Positions 12,579 to 23,700 of a DNA stretch of 64,000 bases are shown here, piece by piece. The notes beneath the pieces were generated by a model that did no database searches, was not told the DNA's origin, and saw nothing but the letters and a program-made list of their open reading frames with translations. A program made the position numbers and the translations under genes. The DNA comes from Channa striata (lineage: Eukaryota; Chordata; Actinopteri; Anabantiformes; Channidae), in NCBI GenBank assembly GCA_033026295.1, contig CM065187.1, positions 16,898,388-16,962,387 on the forward strand, in the 5' to 3' direction. Within the stretch, counting starts at the first letter, position 1. Each line of letters starts with the position of its first letter.

Positions 12579-15500
12579 CTAGGAAAGGAAAGAAGACAGC
12601 ATATATGTCAAATGTCATGCAATATACACATTTTATTACTCACCAGCATAACAGACATACGCACCTTCCTTACAATACCACGACCTTCATAAAAGGCAAT
12701 GACTGGCTCGGTTGCTTTGTAATACAGATCCAGGCGCTTCTTGATGGTCTCCTCATTGTCATCTGAACGGCCGCTGGTCTCACCTCGCTTCAGAAGCCTC
12801 TTGACCATGGTCTCTGATTTTGCATCAATGTACAGCAGCAGGCAGGGTTTGCCGATCTGGGATTAATAAGAGTTTCAGAATTTACGTCTTTCTTCCAGCT
12901 GTTCTGTTACAAACCCCAAATCTCCCATGCCCTCTCCTACCTTCTTTTCAAACTCCTCGCCCTGCTTCACCTCACGAGGATAGCCATCAATAAGGAATCC
13001 CTTGGAGACATCAGCCTTGGCAATCATGGCATCCTTAATCATGTCTAAGACTGTGTCCTGTAAGTTGCCCGGATACATTATGATCAACCTTCACGATGTA
13101 TACTACATATTCTAATTGCATCTGTGCACACATCGATGTTGCACAGGTAGATGAAGCCTGTTCTAACTTGAATCAGTGCAATTAGCAAAGGATTAAAAAT
13201 ACAATACTTTTTTTGAAATTAATTAGAATAAATTAGAGGTCCTACAGCTCTCTTACCAAGGGCACAAGCTCTCCTTTCTGCATGATGGCCTGGAGCTGTT
13301 TGCCCCTCTCAGAGCCAGAAGCCACCTCGGCACGGAGCAGATCCCCAGATGACAGGTGTGTGTAGCCATACTTTTGAACTACTTTCTCACACTGGGTGCC
13401 CTTTCCAGAGCCAGGACCACCTGGAAAGAGACAGACATTGTCAGCATGAAGGACTAGCTCGCTCTCAGTGGCCAAATGTGTTGCTGCCAAAAAGGAGAAA
13501 ATTAACACTGAGTGTACTCACCCACAACAAAGATGATCTTAGCATCTTTAATTTTGTCTGAAACAATAATTTATGAAAGAGGTTGATTCCAAATATGTGA
13601 CTAGGACAAGCATTGTTCTATCCAGAAGTTAATTTCACAAAGAAGGGTGTTTGTAACAAACCATTTTCAGAGGAAGACTTATTGTCCATTTTTGAAGTTG
13701 CAGGGCAGAGTGTTGGCTGGTCCACTAGACTGTTCTGACTGCGTTTGCTTTTGTGTATAGTTTTGTATTACTCAAACAGTGTTGTCATGGCAACAGTTGT
13801 CAATTAAAGTGTCATGTAGCTAGGTAAAACTAATCACGTTGAACTACTGGACAACTTTGAGCTACAAACGAACAAAATCATTGAAAGTTATTTTAAATAT
13901 ATTGTTTTTTTAATGCATCTTGCATCATAATACAATATTTGTGTTGGTAAATAAATATGGCATAACAATATACCATAAATTGTTTAATGTATGTATATAA
14001 ATGTTTTGATGAAAAATTATAATATAATTATACATTTTTGATTAAAGCGCCTGATCTTAAAAGTGCAATTATTAGTAGCCTCCACTGTAAACTCAAGAAT
14101 TACCAAAAGAGGGCAGTAGAGTACAATAAACCACAACAAGCCTGCCTCTGCCTTATATTATGAATGAACATATTTACCTGCCATTGTGTTGCTTTAGAAG
14201 ATTCTTCAACTACAAGAAATAAGAGACGGACATGTAAATAATAATTTTGACAAAGGCATAAAGGCAAATATCTTTTAAACATACAGACACTTAAAATTAG
14301 CATATTGTTGCATAGTATAAACACTATGTTAACTGACAAAAGTGTAAAGGTCCACAAATTACTTCACAGTTGAAATAAATTGAAAGACAGATAACACTTA
14401 TTGTTATGCATGTTTTAATTATTCTTGTGGTGTTTCCTTGAAATGTTGTACTGCTGGTGTATCTATGCAGATAATCCGTGGTGCTTTACAATATCTGTTC
14501 TGTTTACACTTGCAGCTATTTCCTGAACACAGTTTCTTTAACAGTGACTTTAACAGCGACTGAAGCTACAGACCATATCTAACAAAAACACCCTTCCTCT
14601 CCTGTTTAAACGTCTTTTTTAGGTGACAGACAAACAGCTTTGGTGTGTCATTCCTGTTGGCATGGGTAGCTAGAGATCTTCAGCATGTTCTTGCCTGTAT
14701 TGTGTCTTCGTTTCAAAATGGACATTTGAAAGAACTCGCTTTAAATAACTTTAACTAACTGTGAGATTCAGCAGCAACAGGTGTTAACTGCTAAAATAAC
14801 CACCTAGTTTTGCACCTGCTTTGACTATAGCAAATGTCTACAGTCATATCATTATGAGTTTTGGCAGCTGTATTTTTTGTCCACTGGTTAGTGGACAGAT
14901 CACACACACTGTGGTCATCAAGTCGCCCTAGAATTTGCTGGTCTGAGTTTTGTGAAACCAGATTTGTGACACAAGGCATTGGGCTAATTTAGTAGTTTAC
15001 TTGGCAAGGTCCAAGCTTGGACTTACGACACATATCTTAGCATGGCCACCTTCGACGGTGGGACATAATGTGCAACTATATATATATATTTAAATTGCCA
15101 TATAAATATATATATAATATAATAAGTAATTAAAGTCTGCGTTGTATTCACTTCTTATTTCCTTCGCCCTACTTTACAGTAAAGAAAAATAGGTGGGAGG
15201 GACATTGGATAAAATAACACGTGACAAAGTGGCTGTTTGCACATTCCTGCCATTTAAGCAGATCTGCTTGTTAAACAAGGAATGTAGATAATTAGAAAGG
15301 TGATAGAAGGGTTTTCATTGCAGCAGAAAGCAAAAAATATATAGTTATTCAATATATTTACACATGTCCTGTTCCTTAGAGATTTCAAACTAGAGTTTTA
15401 GGTGCTCCCAGCTTGTTCTCCTGTTCTCACTTGTAACACTCCTCAGTTCTACTGGTGCTGCGTCTCTGGTGTCCAGTTTTATTTCAGTGGCCATTAACTC

Positions 15501-17050
15501 TCTAAATGTCACTTGAAGGCTGGCGTCTGAGTCAGCACAGAGCCTGTTTGGGAATGCCACTCTGGCCTATTATGGGGTCATCTTCTAGGTCCTCTGCCTT
15601 TTTGGCATTTTGCTTTGCTCCGTCAGTCAGGCGTGTTCTGATTCTAATGGAGTGCAAACAGCATTACACTGGTCTTGGTGTGGGCATCAATCCTGAATGG
15701 AATAATAGCAGCAAACCACAAGCAGTAAAGTATAATATGGCTTTTATTGCAGTCTAATATTGGTAATACACTGATACAATACAACAGTATAGTGTTTGAG
15801 ATGTGCCAAGTTGTTTGGGTAAAGCCATCTTTTTAATCTATGACTGCAGACTGTCCATATTGTTTCCTTTCCCTGTGAATGTACTGTAATATAAATTATG
15901 CATTACAATGGAGATGTTATGGGCACATATTAGAGTGAAAATCCCAAACAGGATCTTTATGACTCTTTCCTTGAATTGAAATATAGAAATATTGGACTCA
16001 CCACAGTCCCCCACCCCAGTGTCAGTCCATCTGGCCTGTACTGCCCTCATGTCTTATTACTGCTTTTTAACATGCAGCCTTGCTAAAAAAAGACTCAGGG
16101 AGTTTGCAGCTGTTAAGGGATAGCGTGTCAACCTTTTTCAGAAAGGCTATGATGATGCCGTTACTGACTGCCCCTGGATGCAACAGGATTGAAAACAAAG
16201 TAAACTGTTGGTTCCCAAGCTACTCTTCATTGAATTTACCGTACTGCCCCTTTAAGGAACAACAGGAGACCCTTTGACGTCAGTGCAGTGGAAGATATTC
16301 CATGTTGTTTGTGAAAAGATGGAGCAAGAATAATTCAGCATTCACTGTGGCTGTTGAGGACATGCTTGTGTTCTCAATTGCAAGCTTTAGCTCACTTTAA
16401 TGTTAGCTGTCCACTGACCAGAGTCAATAGTTCTAATCAGTTGTTAAAGACGATTACAGAAGCTGAATGAAGGCAATTAAACATGGGAGCAGCATAAATG
16501 TCCTTTAATGGTTGCACTGTAGGTGAAGGAGAATATGTACACGATATAAGAGTGCAAACAAACCATTTTCCCAAAAAATGTCAAAGCCAATGTATGAAGG
16601 AAAAAATAAGCACCCACGATGGTTTTTATATTCACTCAGTGCCATCCCTGTGGATGAGTCACAACAACTTTGTACCACCCAGGAAGGAATCTGCCTTTAA
16701 AACTTGCCATTTTCCTCAGTGTCACTAACTCTCGCAACACATGACAGTTGATAGTTCCCCATTACAGCCTTCTGTTATTCTCACGCTCCATCTCATTACA
16801 CAGACCTGCCCACCCTGCCTTTCTCGCTGACATCTCTCTATTCGTCACTCCCTCTGACAAAGTTAGACCATTGCCATTTCCTGAAAGCTCTTCCTCTATG
16901 GAGCCTTTGTCCTCTGTACTGACCTGTCTTTCGTGCTGTGGCTCTAGATCCCAGTGCAAGGGGCTGCCGTCCCTGGATCCCCGTGTGTGTGTGTCTGCAC
17001 AGTTCCTGCTGCACGGCAGCCCTCCCTCCCCCGTGCTATGCCTTTTTATA
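12513..17050 (-). CDS. ak1: Adenylate kinase 1, complete gene
   Basis: Cytosolic adenylate kinase interconverts ATP+AMP and 2 ADP and is abundant in muscle and brain. Coding exons on the minus strand are 14178-14184, 13522-13557, 13257-13420, 12941-13057, 12665-12856 and 12513-12578, all with AG/GT borders and matching phases. They encode 193 residues; human AK1 has 194. The protein begins MADKIKDAKIIFVVGG. Visible signatures are the P-loop GGPGSGKGT (residues 15-23), DGYPR (93-97, the adenylate kinase signature) and KRGETSGR (131-138) in the LID/AMP region. The first coding exon contributes only 7 coding bases. An acceptor (TTTCTTGTAG) precedes it, so an untranslated first exon is needed; a good candidate lies at about 16924-17019 beneath a TATA box. 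The next gene upstream on the same strand is gpsm1. Confidence 0.95.
12665..12856 (-). CDS. ak1: ak1 exon: central and LID region
   Basis: Exactly 64 codons, residues 109-172, including LLKRGETSGR and EPVIAFYEGRGIVRK. Acceptor CCCAG, donor GTGCGT. Confidence 0.95.
12941..13057 (-). CDS. ak1: ak1 exon with DGYPR signature
   Basis: Exactly 39 codons, residues 70-108, containing GFLIDGYPREVKQGEEF. Acceptor TTACAG, donor GTAGGA. Confidence 0.95.
13257..13420 (-). CDS. ak1: ak1 exon with P-loop
   Basis: Residues 15-69, starting with the second half of the GGPGSGKGTQ nucleotide-binding loop and ending GELVPL. Acceptor TTTCCAG, donor GTAAGA. Confidence 0.95.
13522..13557 (-). CDS. ak1: ak1 exon encoding the first beta strand
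   Basis: A 36-base exon encodes DKIKDAKIIFVVG (ends shared). Acceptor TTTCAG, donor GTGAGT. Confidence 0.93.
13662..13689 (-). CDS. ak1: Possible alternative ak1 first coding exon
   Basis: An ATG at 13689 opens MDNKSSSEN and reaches a phase-1 GTTTGT donor that would join in frame to the exon at 13557, giving a 200-residue isoform. The donor is weak, the tail has no Met-Gly myristoylation site as in mammalian AK1 beta, and the match could be chance. The main isoform uses 14178-14184. Confidence 0.25.
14178..14209 (-). CDS. ak1: ak1 exon with start codon
   Basis: Acceptor TTTCTTGTAG precedes 14209. A 25-base leader is followed by ATGGCAG (14184-14178) and donor GTAAAT. Joined to the next exon it gives MADKIKDAK, the N-terminus I recall for fish AK1. 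Confidence 0.85.
14210..16923. other. ak1 intron 1 (5' UTR intron)
   Basis: AT-rich, with a (TA)n-rich patch near 15080-15120. No supportable exon on either strand. Confidence 0.5.
16924..17019 (-). other. ak1: Probable untranslated first exon of ak1
   Basis: The minus strand runs from about 30 bp below a TATA box to a consensus donor (AAAGACAG then GTCAGT) at 16924/16923. It contains no ATG, as expected for a leader exon that would splice to the acceptor before 14209. The 5' end is estimated from TATA spacing. Confidence 0.55.
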
Positions 17051-17059
17051 GCTCAGCTG
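17040..17059 (-). promoter_or_regulatory. ak1: TATA box and E-box of the ak1 promoter
   Basis: On the minus strand, CAGCTG (E-box) stands directly upstream of TATAAAAAGGC, a near-perfect extended TATA box. Position between gpsm1's 3' end and ak1, orientation, and the correctly spaced donor downstream all support ak1. An E-box next to a TATA fits a muscle-expressed gene, but that is inference. Confidence 0.6.
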
Positions 17060-17469
17060 AGCCTGCTCAGCCTGCGTTGCATTCTGGGTATAAGGGAGAA
17101 AGAACAGACAAGGAGAGGGAGGGAATGAAAAGATAACAGACATGGGGAAGCAGAGAGAGAGGACTATAGCAGAGGGTTCGACATTAGGTATTAATTCAGC
17201 TCATTTGTATACGAATATGCCATTGAAGCTTAAAAATAAGTGGTCACTGGTACAATTTTGACCAGTTTAACGGGGAATAACGGCAAATAATTTAAGTTTG
17301 CAACCATAGAGGGTAAATACGTAGTATAGTGGTGTGACCCATGAGAATATTAGAAGCCGAAAAACATTAAGGCATGTGATGCATGTGAAGGTTCTCCTTT
17401 CAGTTTCTGATCTAATCTAAAAAGACACTCCTCCAGTACAATAGAACAACAGAAGCAAAATAATTATGT

Positions 17470-17756
17470 TTTATTTCATTCTTTACATTCCATCTTGATC
17501 TTGGTTATGCAGCTATAACAGAAATGAACCAAAACTTTGTCAAGCCTTGTGTGTTTAATTCCACCAAGCTTTTATGCTTAGCAGGCGCTCATTTTGTAAT
17601 TTACCAAATGTGATAATATCTCTGTGCTATAAATGTCAGTGTTACTTTTTTACAAAGCTCAAAATGAGGAAATGAAATGTGCAGTGTTTACAGCAGAGTT
17701 CCTATATGTTTAGGCAAAGAAAATGGACCCCAAAGAAACATCTGAAACATTTTATT
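17470..17756 (-). terminator. gpsm1: Candidate gpsm1 polyadenylation signals
   Basis: AATAAA on the minus strand occurs at 17751-17756 and 17470-17475, each followed by T/GT-rich sequence. That would give a 3' UTR of about 1.5-1.8 kb. Which one is used cannot be told from sequence. Confidence 0.35.
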
Positions 17757-19250
17757 AAAAGCATGAGGGGACATATTCATGTCCTCAAATGGAACATAAA
17801 TACAAAATATATTTATATGTACAAATTATGGCAGAGACAAATAGAAGCATATTGGGTAATTTCTAAAAATGTTAATTCACAATTTAAAAAAACCCAGAAG
17901 AAACCATTACATGTAGCTCCCAACGTTAAGAGAGATGGATCAAATATAACCACTATGAACTTGTACACAGTCCATTCTTAATCAGAATTGAATATCTCTA
18001 AGGTTCAAATATATGCATATGGTTCGAGGTACAAAAATGAGGTATGCACTACTTTTGAATAAAAAGCAAGCCCACAGATAAGGTCAAAACATTTTGTACC
18101 ATTAAACAGATGCTCTGTACAGTAAAATGTTTCAAACCCTTAGCCCAGTAAAGCACCTCTCCCATTTAAATGGCAAACTTTGATTCTGTTCACAAGTTCT
18201 GCTGCTGAAATCGAAAGAACATTTCCTGTCAAAACGCAGCTTCATTTCCACAATGTTTGTATTTATGCATGTATTTATTTCACAGAGGTAATACAAAGGT
18301 TTGACCACAGAGCGGCAGTATTCCAGCCGCACAACCTACTGTAAAAGTAGTCAATTCTTTGAAGTGTACAGGTCTCCCAAGAAAACAGCGAAATCTGTGA
18401 ACTAATGGATATGGCAGTAAGCAGTAGTCTGTCATCCGCTGTGTAGAACATTATGGGCAGCAGATAGCACCACTTTAACCGCCAAGCAGAAACGTTTTAT
18501 CACTCAACTCTAAAGTTGGCAGGTATAGCCTAGTAGGTGAACTGATGCGTTTGGTTTATGAATGCATAATAACTATATGAATTTAAATTAATAAAAATGT
18601 CATGTGGATACCAATTTGAAGAAAATTTAAACTGATCAGTCGCTTTAACACCTGGTGGTCATCCCTAATACTGTTACTGCACAAAGATCACCAGTTTTCT
18701 ATAAGTGCACAAAAATGAACGATAAAAGCAGCATTGATAAGAGCAGAATTGAACTATTGTTTTGTAAGTTTCTGTAGAGAACTGATTTAGATTTCAGTGC
18801 TAAGCTTTTCCATTGTTTTCCACAAATGCATCATTTCCAAGATTCATGCTGTAGGCCTCTATAATATTCAACCATATTACACTGCATGTCCATTGTGTGC
18901 TTCTAAGAAACACATCTCACATCAGGGAATACAATCTTAAGTCTAAAAAATGCTGATTAAGGCATTAGATGGATATAATTTTATGTGTTTTGTTATGATG
19001 TTTATACCTTCTTCTTCCTCAAACCACAGAGCTGAAGTTACCTTTTTTCACGTTATATGTACACGTTTTAGACATAATACATTGAGCAACATTTGACAGA
19101 GCACCACCTATTGCACATTGAATTGATCACGTTATTATAAACCATGTTAGTCGTGTTAGCCTTCAGTGCTGTCTTTAAATGTTGGCTCATCCTTCTTCAG
19201 TTTCATCTGCTTTTATATCCATGAAGTTGTGCAGCATTTTTCATCAGGTC

Positions 19251-19451
19251 CTAGCTGGAAAATCCACCAGGTGGCTCAGGATCAGGGGACTGTGGGCTGT
19301 CCTGCTCGTCTGTGGGCAGCTGGACGCGCTGCTCATCCATACGCTTGGCCTGCACCCTCTGGATTAGACTGAAGAAGTCCTCATCAGGCACTGTGGGAGC
19401 GTGGGGGCCTGCTTCTGGTGGGGAGCACCGCTGATCATCTATCCTGGAGGA
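19251..19451 (-). CDS. gpsm1: gpsm1 exon 14: end of GoLoco 3, GoLoco 4, stop
   Basis: Residues 596-661. It opens SSRIDDQRC, completing GoLoco 3. GoLoco 4 reads FFSLIQRVQAKRMDEQR. It ends PPGGFSS-TAG. Acceptor GACTGTAG. Confidence 0.95.
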   Translation of the reverse strand, partial: SSRIDDQRCSPPEAGPHAPTVPDEDFFSLIQRVQAKRMDEQRVQLPTDEQDSPQSPDPEPPGGFSS

Positions 19452-20657
19452 CTACAGTCAGACAGAGGAAGACATTTAGAGAATGTAGGCAAACGCCTCA
19501 AAAAAAACTATAACCCTGAGGAATCTGACACACATTCAACTCCTCTCCACGGACTACAGGACTAATAACCTTACCTGGCACTTGATAAGCATGTTGAAAA
19601 AGTCATCGCTGGGTTCTTGGTGATCTGCCTCGCCAACGAGGTGTCCCAGATTGTTATGGGTTATCCTCAGGCCTGGAAGGTTCCCAACATTAACCCGCTG
19701 ATCATCAAGACGGCGGCTCTGAGAGCTAGCAATCAAGTCAAAGAGCTCCTCAGTCTGGGGTGAAGTGGTAATTGCAGGATCTAAGAGAGGAGAGAAGGAC
19801 ACAGTGACTGCAAATGTCTTTGATGCTCTTAAGTATTCCAGAGATTAGTTTCTCTTTGAATTTACACATCAAGAATATTAAAAAGGACTTAAGATGTTCT
19901 TAAAATAGCCCATATAGGTAAAACAAAAAAATACAGACTGACCTATCATCTCGGTCAGGGAGTTTGCAGCACCTTCTCCGTTGTCTCCGTTCTGGGGTTC
20001 ATCAAGATGGCAGCGCTGATCATCCATGCGGCTGCTCTGGAATTTGCTGAGGAGGTCAAAGAAGCAGTCTTCATCTGAGGGATCACGACCCAGCTTCTAA
20101 AATAACAAAGCCATATTAGAGCAACACTCTAGGTCTTGTTTCACAAAAACCTTATCTTATGTACCCCAGGCAGTTCTTTTGATATTTCACCGAATTCTAG
20201 CAGTTTATACATCTTTAGGGAATCAAACAGGAAAACAAGTTTATACAACACAATGTCGTTCACCTAGTTTGTCCTAGCCCACCTGATTATGTTGAACACC
20301 ATCTCTAAATAAAATAATAAAATCCATGCTATTATGAGTTACATAATGAGGATGTTTAATATGGACAGCTGGTAGAGGAGAACAGTAATCTGATTAACTC
20401 ACAAGGGATAGCCTTCCTGGTGAGTCTACCTTGGCCTAGATACTGAAGGTGGCAAAATATAAATTGTCATGTTAAAATAAACAACCCATCTACATTTATG
20501 TACAGTGGCCTAGATTGTGCAGGTCAAATCCAATGGAACCATTACCACGTATAGATGTAGCAGCTGCAGACTTGTTTTGAGGTATTCTATTTAGATATGT
20601 TGAGCAGTTATCACAATGAGATATGAACATAGCTATGTGGTGTCAAATTGTGCAAGT

Positions 20658-20728
<71 letters not shown>

Positions 20729-23700
20729 GGTTTGGTTGTTTTTTTAATATTTAAGGTAAAAATGATGCTTTTTTTAAATTTATATTATTATTATTATTAT
20801 GACACATTATCATGATTTTCAAACACCAGCTGCTGGTTTCAGATCAAAAAAGGAAAAAACTAAGCTAGCAAAGCAGATGTTGAATTTATTATGTTTCAGT
20901 AGCGCTTCTGAAATATTTCAGCAATCAGGTTGCAAGGTTATGATACTGAATGAGCTAATCAGCTGGACCGCTGCATTAACATGAGTTATGCACAATAACT
21001 CTCAGCCAAAATGAAAATTGTGCTGCTGGCCCACTGAGAACTAATAAAACACTCATGATTATCTCTAGGCTACCAATTTAGTAAAAATGAGCTTTCAGCT
21101 ATAACTTTATATAATAAATGTAAATAGCACAGTAGGCAACATTGTATTTTTTACAAATTTCGGGCTTGTTTGCTGATATATCTGCACAAAAACTGGAATC
21201 TTCTCCAAATTCTATTCTTACTTCTCGTCTCACTACAAAACTCCTTGATCACGTTCTGCCATTAAACTTTTTTAATGTCTTTAAAACTATGCATCTAAGC
21301 GTACATACTTTTCCAAAGTAAAGGCAATAATCCAATGTAACCTTTAAAAAATAATTTTTTTCCTGGTAGTTTTAAATACCCACCCACCAATCCTTAGACC
21401 ATTCTTTGTATCGTGTCAAAAAACTACTCCATGTTCCAATGGCTAATAAACATCGTGTTTTCGGTAATAACATGAGTAACGCTTATTATTATAGTCAAAT
21501 AGGCTATTTGTATTGTAAAAACTGATCTAGAACAAAATTCTTTATAAAGAAGTATTTATAGGAAACACAGCTTTTCTTTGAACTTGTCATAAGTAAAATT
21601 AGATCTTTTTTTATTAAAAAATAATTCAAGATTAAAACACGATTTGAAGCGTTTGATGAAACCTCTCACATCTTTGTTGAAATAAAATGATATAAACTGG
21701 TTGGCCATGACTAAAGAGCAAAAATATTGTAAAGCTGGTATATGGTCGATGAGGTCAAAGGCAGCAACAAAGATCTAACAGGCTTCTTGTGTTCTCATTA
21801 CGTTAAGCTTCCAGGCTGCACCTAAAAACCACCTCCTGGACAAAATTCCTTATTAAAACTTGTGCAGTAAAGCTGGGAGAAAAAACAATAACGTGACACC
21901 TCTACCACCAACGAATGGATCGAGTTGAAAAGATTTTGCCTTCTAGCAAATTTGAAGTAGGTCAACTTCAGCACCTGACTTCAGTCAGCTTTATTCTAGG
22001 AATCCTTTTTGTATTATTTTCTATTGGATCTTTTGTATTGTAAAATTAAACCATTCCTCAGCAACCAAAAGTTTTAATTACCCGAATAACATTTCTATAG
22101 ATAAAAACACACAAACTGCAAATGCGCACATGTTTCCATGTGCCAGAAATCTGAAACAAAGTGTTAGTAAGCTCTGGAATCCTTACCACCATGTTGTTAC
22201 TGAAGCTGTAAAGCAAATGAAACATCTTACCAGCGGCACGTCTTTGTCCTCTCTTTATCCTTTTCTCTCACTCTCATTTTTCTCGGAGCTCTCTTCCCCT
22301 CACGCCTGGCTCACACCTCCTTCTCCCCTACTTTCACTCACCACTTTTACATCACCCTCTCGCTCTCTCTCTGCACCCCCTTTCTGCTGCTGTGCTAAAC
22401 CACCTCCCTCTAATTTCCTCTTCTCCTTTTCCTCCTCATTTCAGCCGTCTTTTCATCTCTCTCATGACCCTCCCTCCTCCTTCTCCTCCCCCCCCTGCCC
22501 GTCTGTCTCTCTTTCTGTCTTACTTTCTCCCTCAGTCTGTCTCTCTCTCTCTGCAGCTCTCCTGCAGGCCATTTTTGTCCTGTTCATGCACTGTGGGAAA
22601 ACAACTCATTATGGGAAGAGGGGGGGATGACCCTGTGGGGAGGGTAGCGATTCTGCGATCAAGGTCACATTATCAGCAGAAAGGAAGAGCTGGGCCAGGG
22701 GGGACAAAGGGGGTGAGGAGAAAGAGAGGAGGAAAGATGGGTGCAGTGGCACAGCTATGAGTAAATTGCATGCAAGCTCTGGCGGCCGGCAGAGATCAAC
22801 TCCGCATAATTTCAGCATTTAAATCTTGTCATAAAACAAAAGGTCGTTAATGTTCATAATGGAGGACTGTTTTCTAACATGCCTGTTAAAATGTCTTGTC
22901 ATGTGATTGTTGTTTACTTGGTCTTTGAACACTAATCAGCTGTGACTTTTAGCAGTTTCTGTCGTCTGCCCAGTGCTCACTGTATGGATCTCGTCACTTC
23001 TCTTTGTGATTGTTCTATTAATCAAGCGGGCCAAACGGGCTGCACAAGAGGGAAAGAAACGTGTTGATGATAGGAGAGTAAACGAGAGAGAGAGAGGGAG
23101 ATATGTGGAGAAATTACATCCGGTTTGTGTGTGAAAGAGAGAAGGGTATGCATGTGTGAAAGGAGGAGAAGGCGATTATTCCTTTCCTAAATCAAACCTT
23201 CATGGTACTTTCAAATTTTATAATCTGAAACAACTTCTAAAAAAGTTGTTTCAGATGATGTCTTAAATACAGCTGAGACATAAAGGGAACTATATAGTCA
23301 ATAAAGATCCTAAACACATACACAAAAAGCACTCTCAATAATCCGCTGACTATCTTACCTCAAGCCCTAACAGCAGATATCATCTAGGATTTTTTTCTTT
23401 TATGGCTTATAATACTAGCACTAAATAATTATTAAAGTTGTACAGTTTAGTCTGTGATATGTCACTGAATGCGATGTGCTTGACTGATTAGCAAGAATGT
23501 CTGATGATTCTAAAATGTGAATTAATGTTCATTAAACTTTTTATGTGGTGGTCCCTTAAAGCTGGTCCTGTATATATTGTAACGCTAATCATACATCCTC
23601 CTGACATAAAATTTATAGCGTTATAGCATTAGACATGGACTTCAACGGACTTCAATAGACTTGCAGATCTGAACAGCAGTAGGCTTCAGTGTCATCAGGA

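Noticed and set aside
22130..22760. 166- and 122-codon plus-strand ORFs
   Set aside because: Low-complexity Ser/Leu/Pro products of a CT-rich block inside a gpsm1 intron, with no family resemblance.
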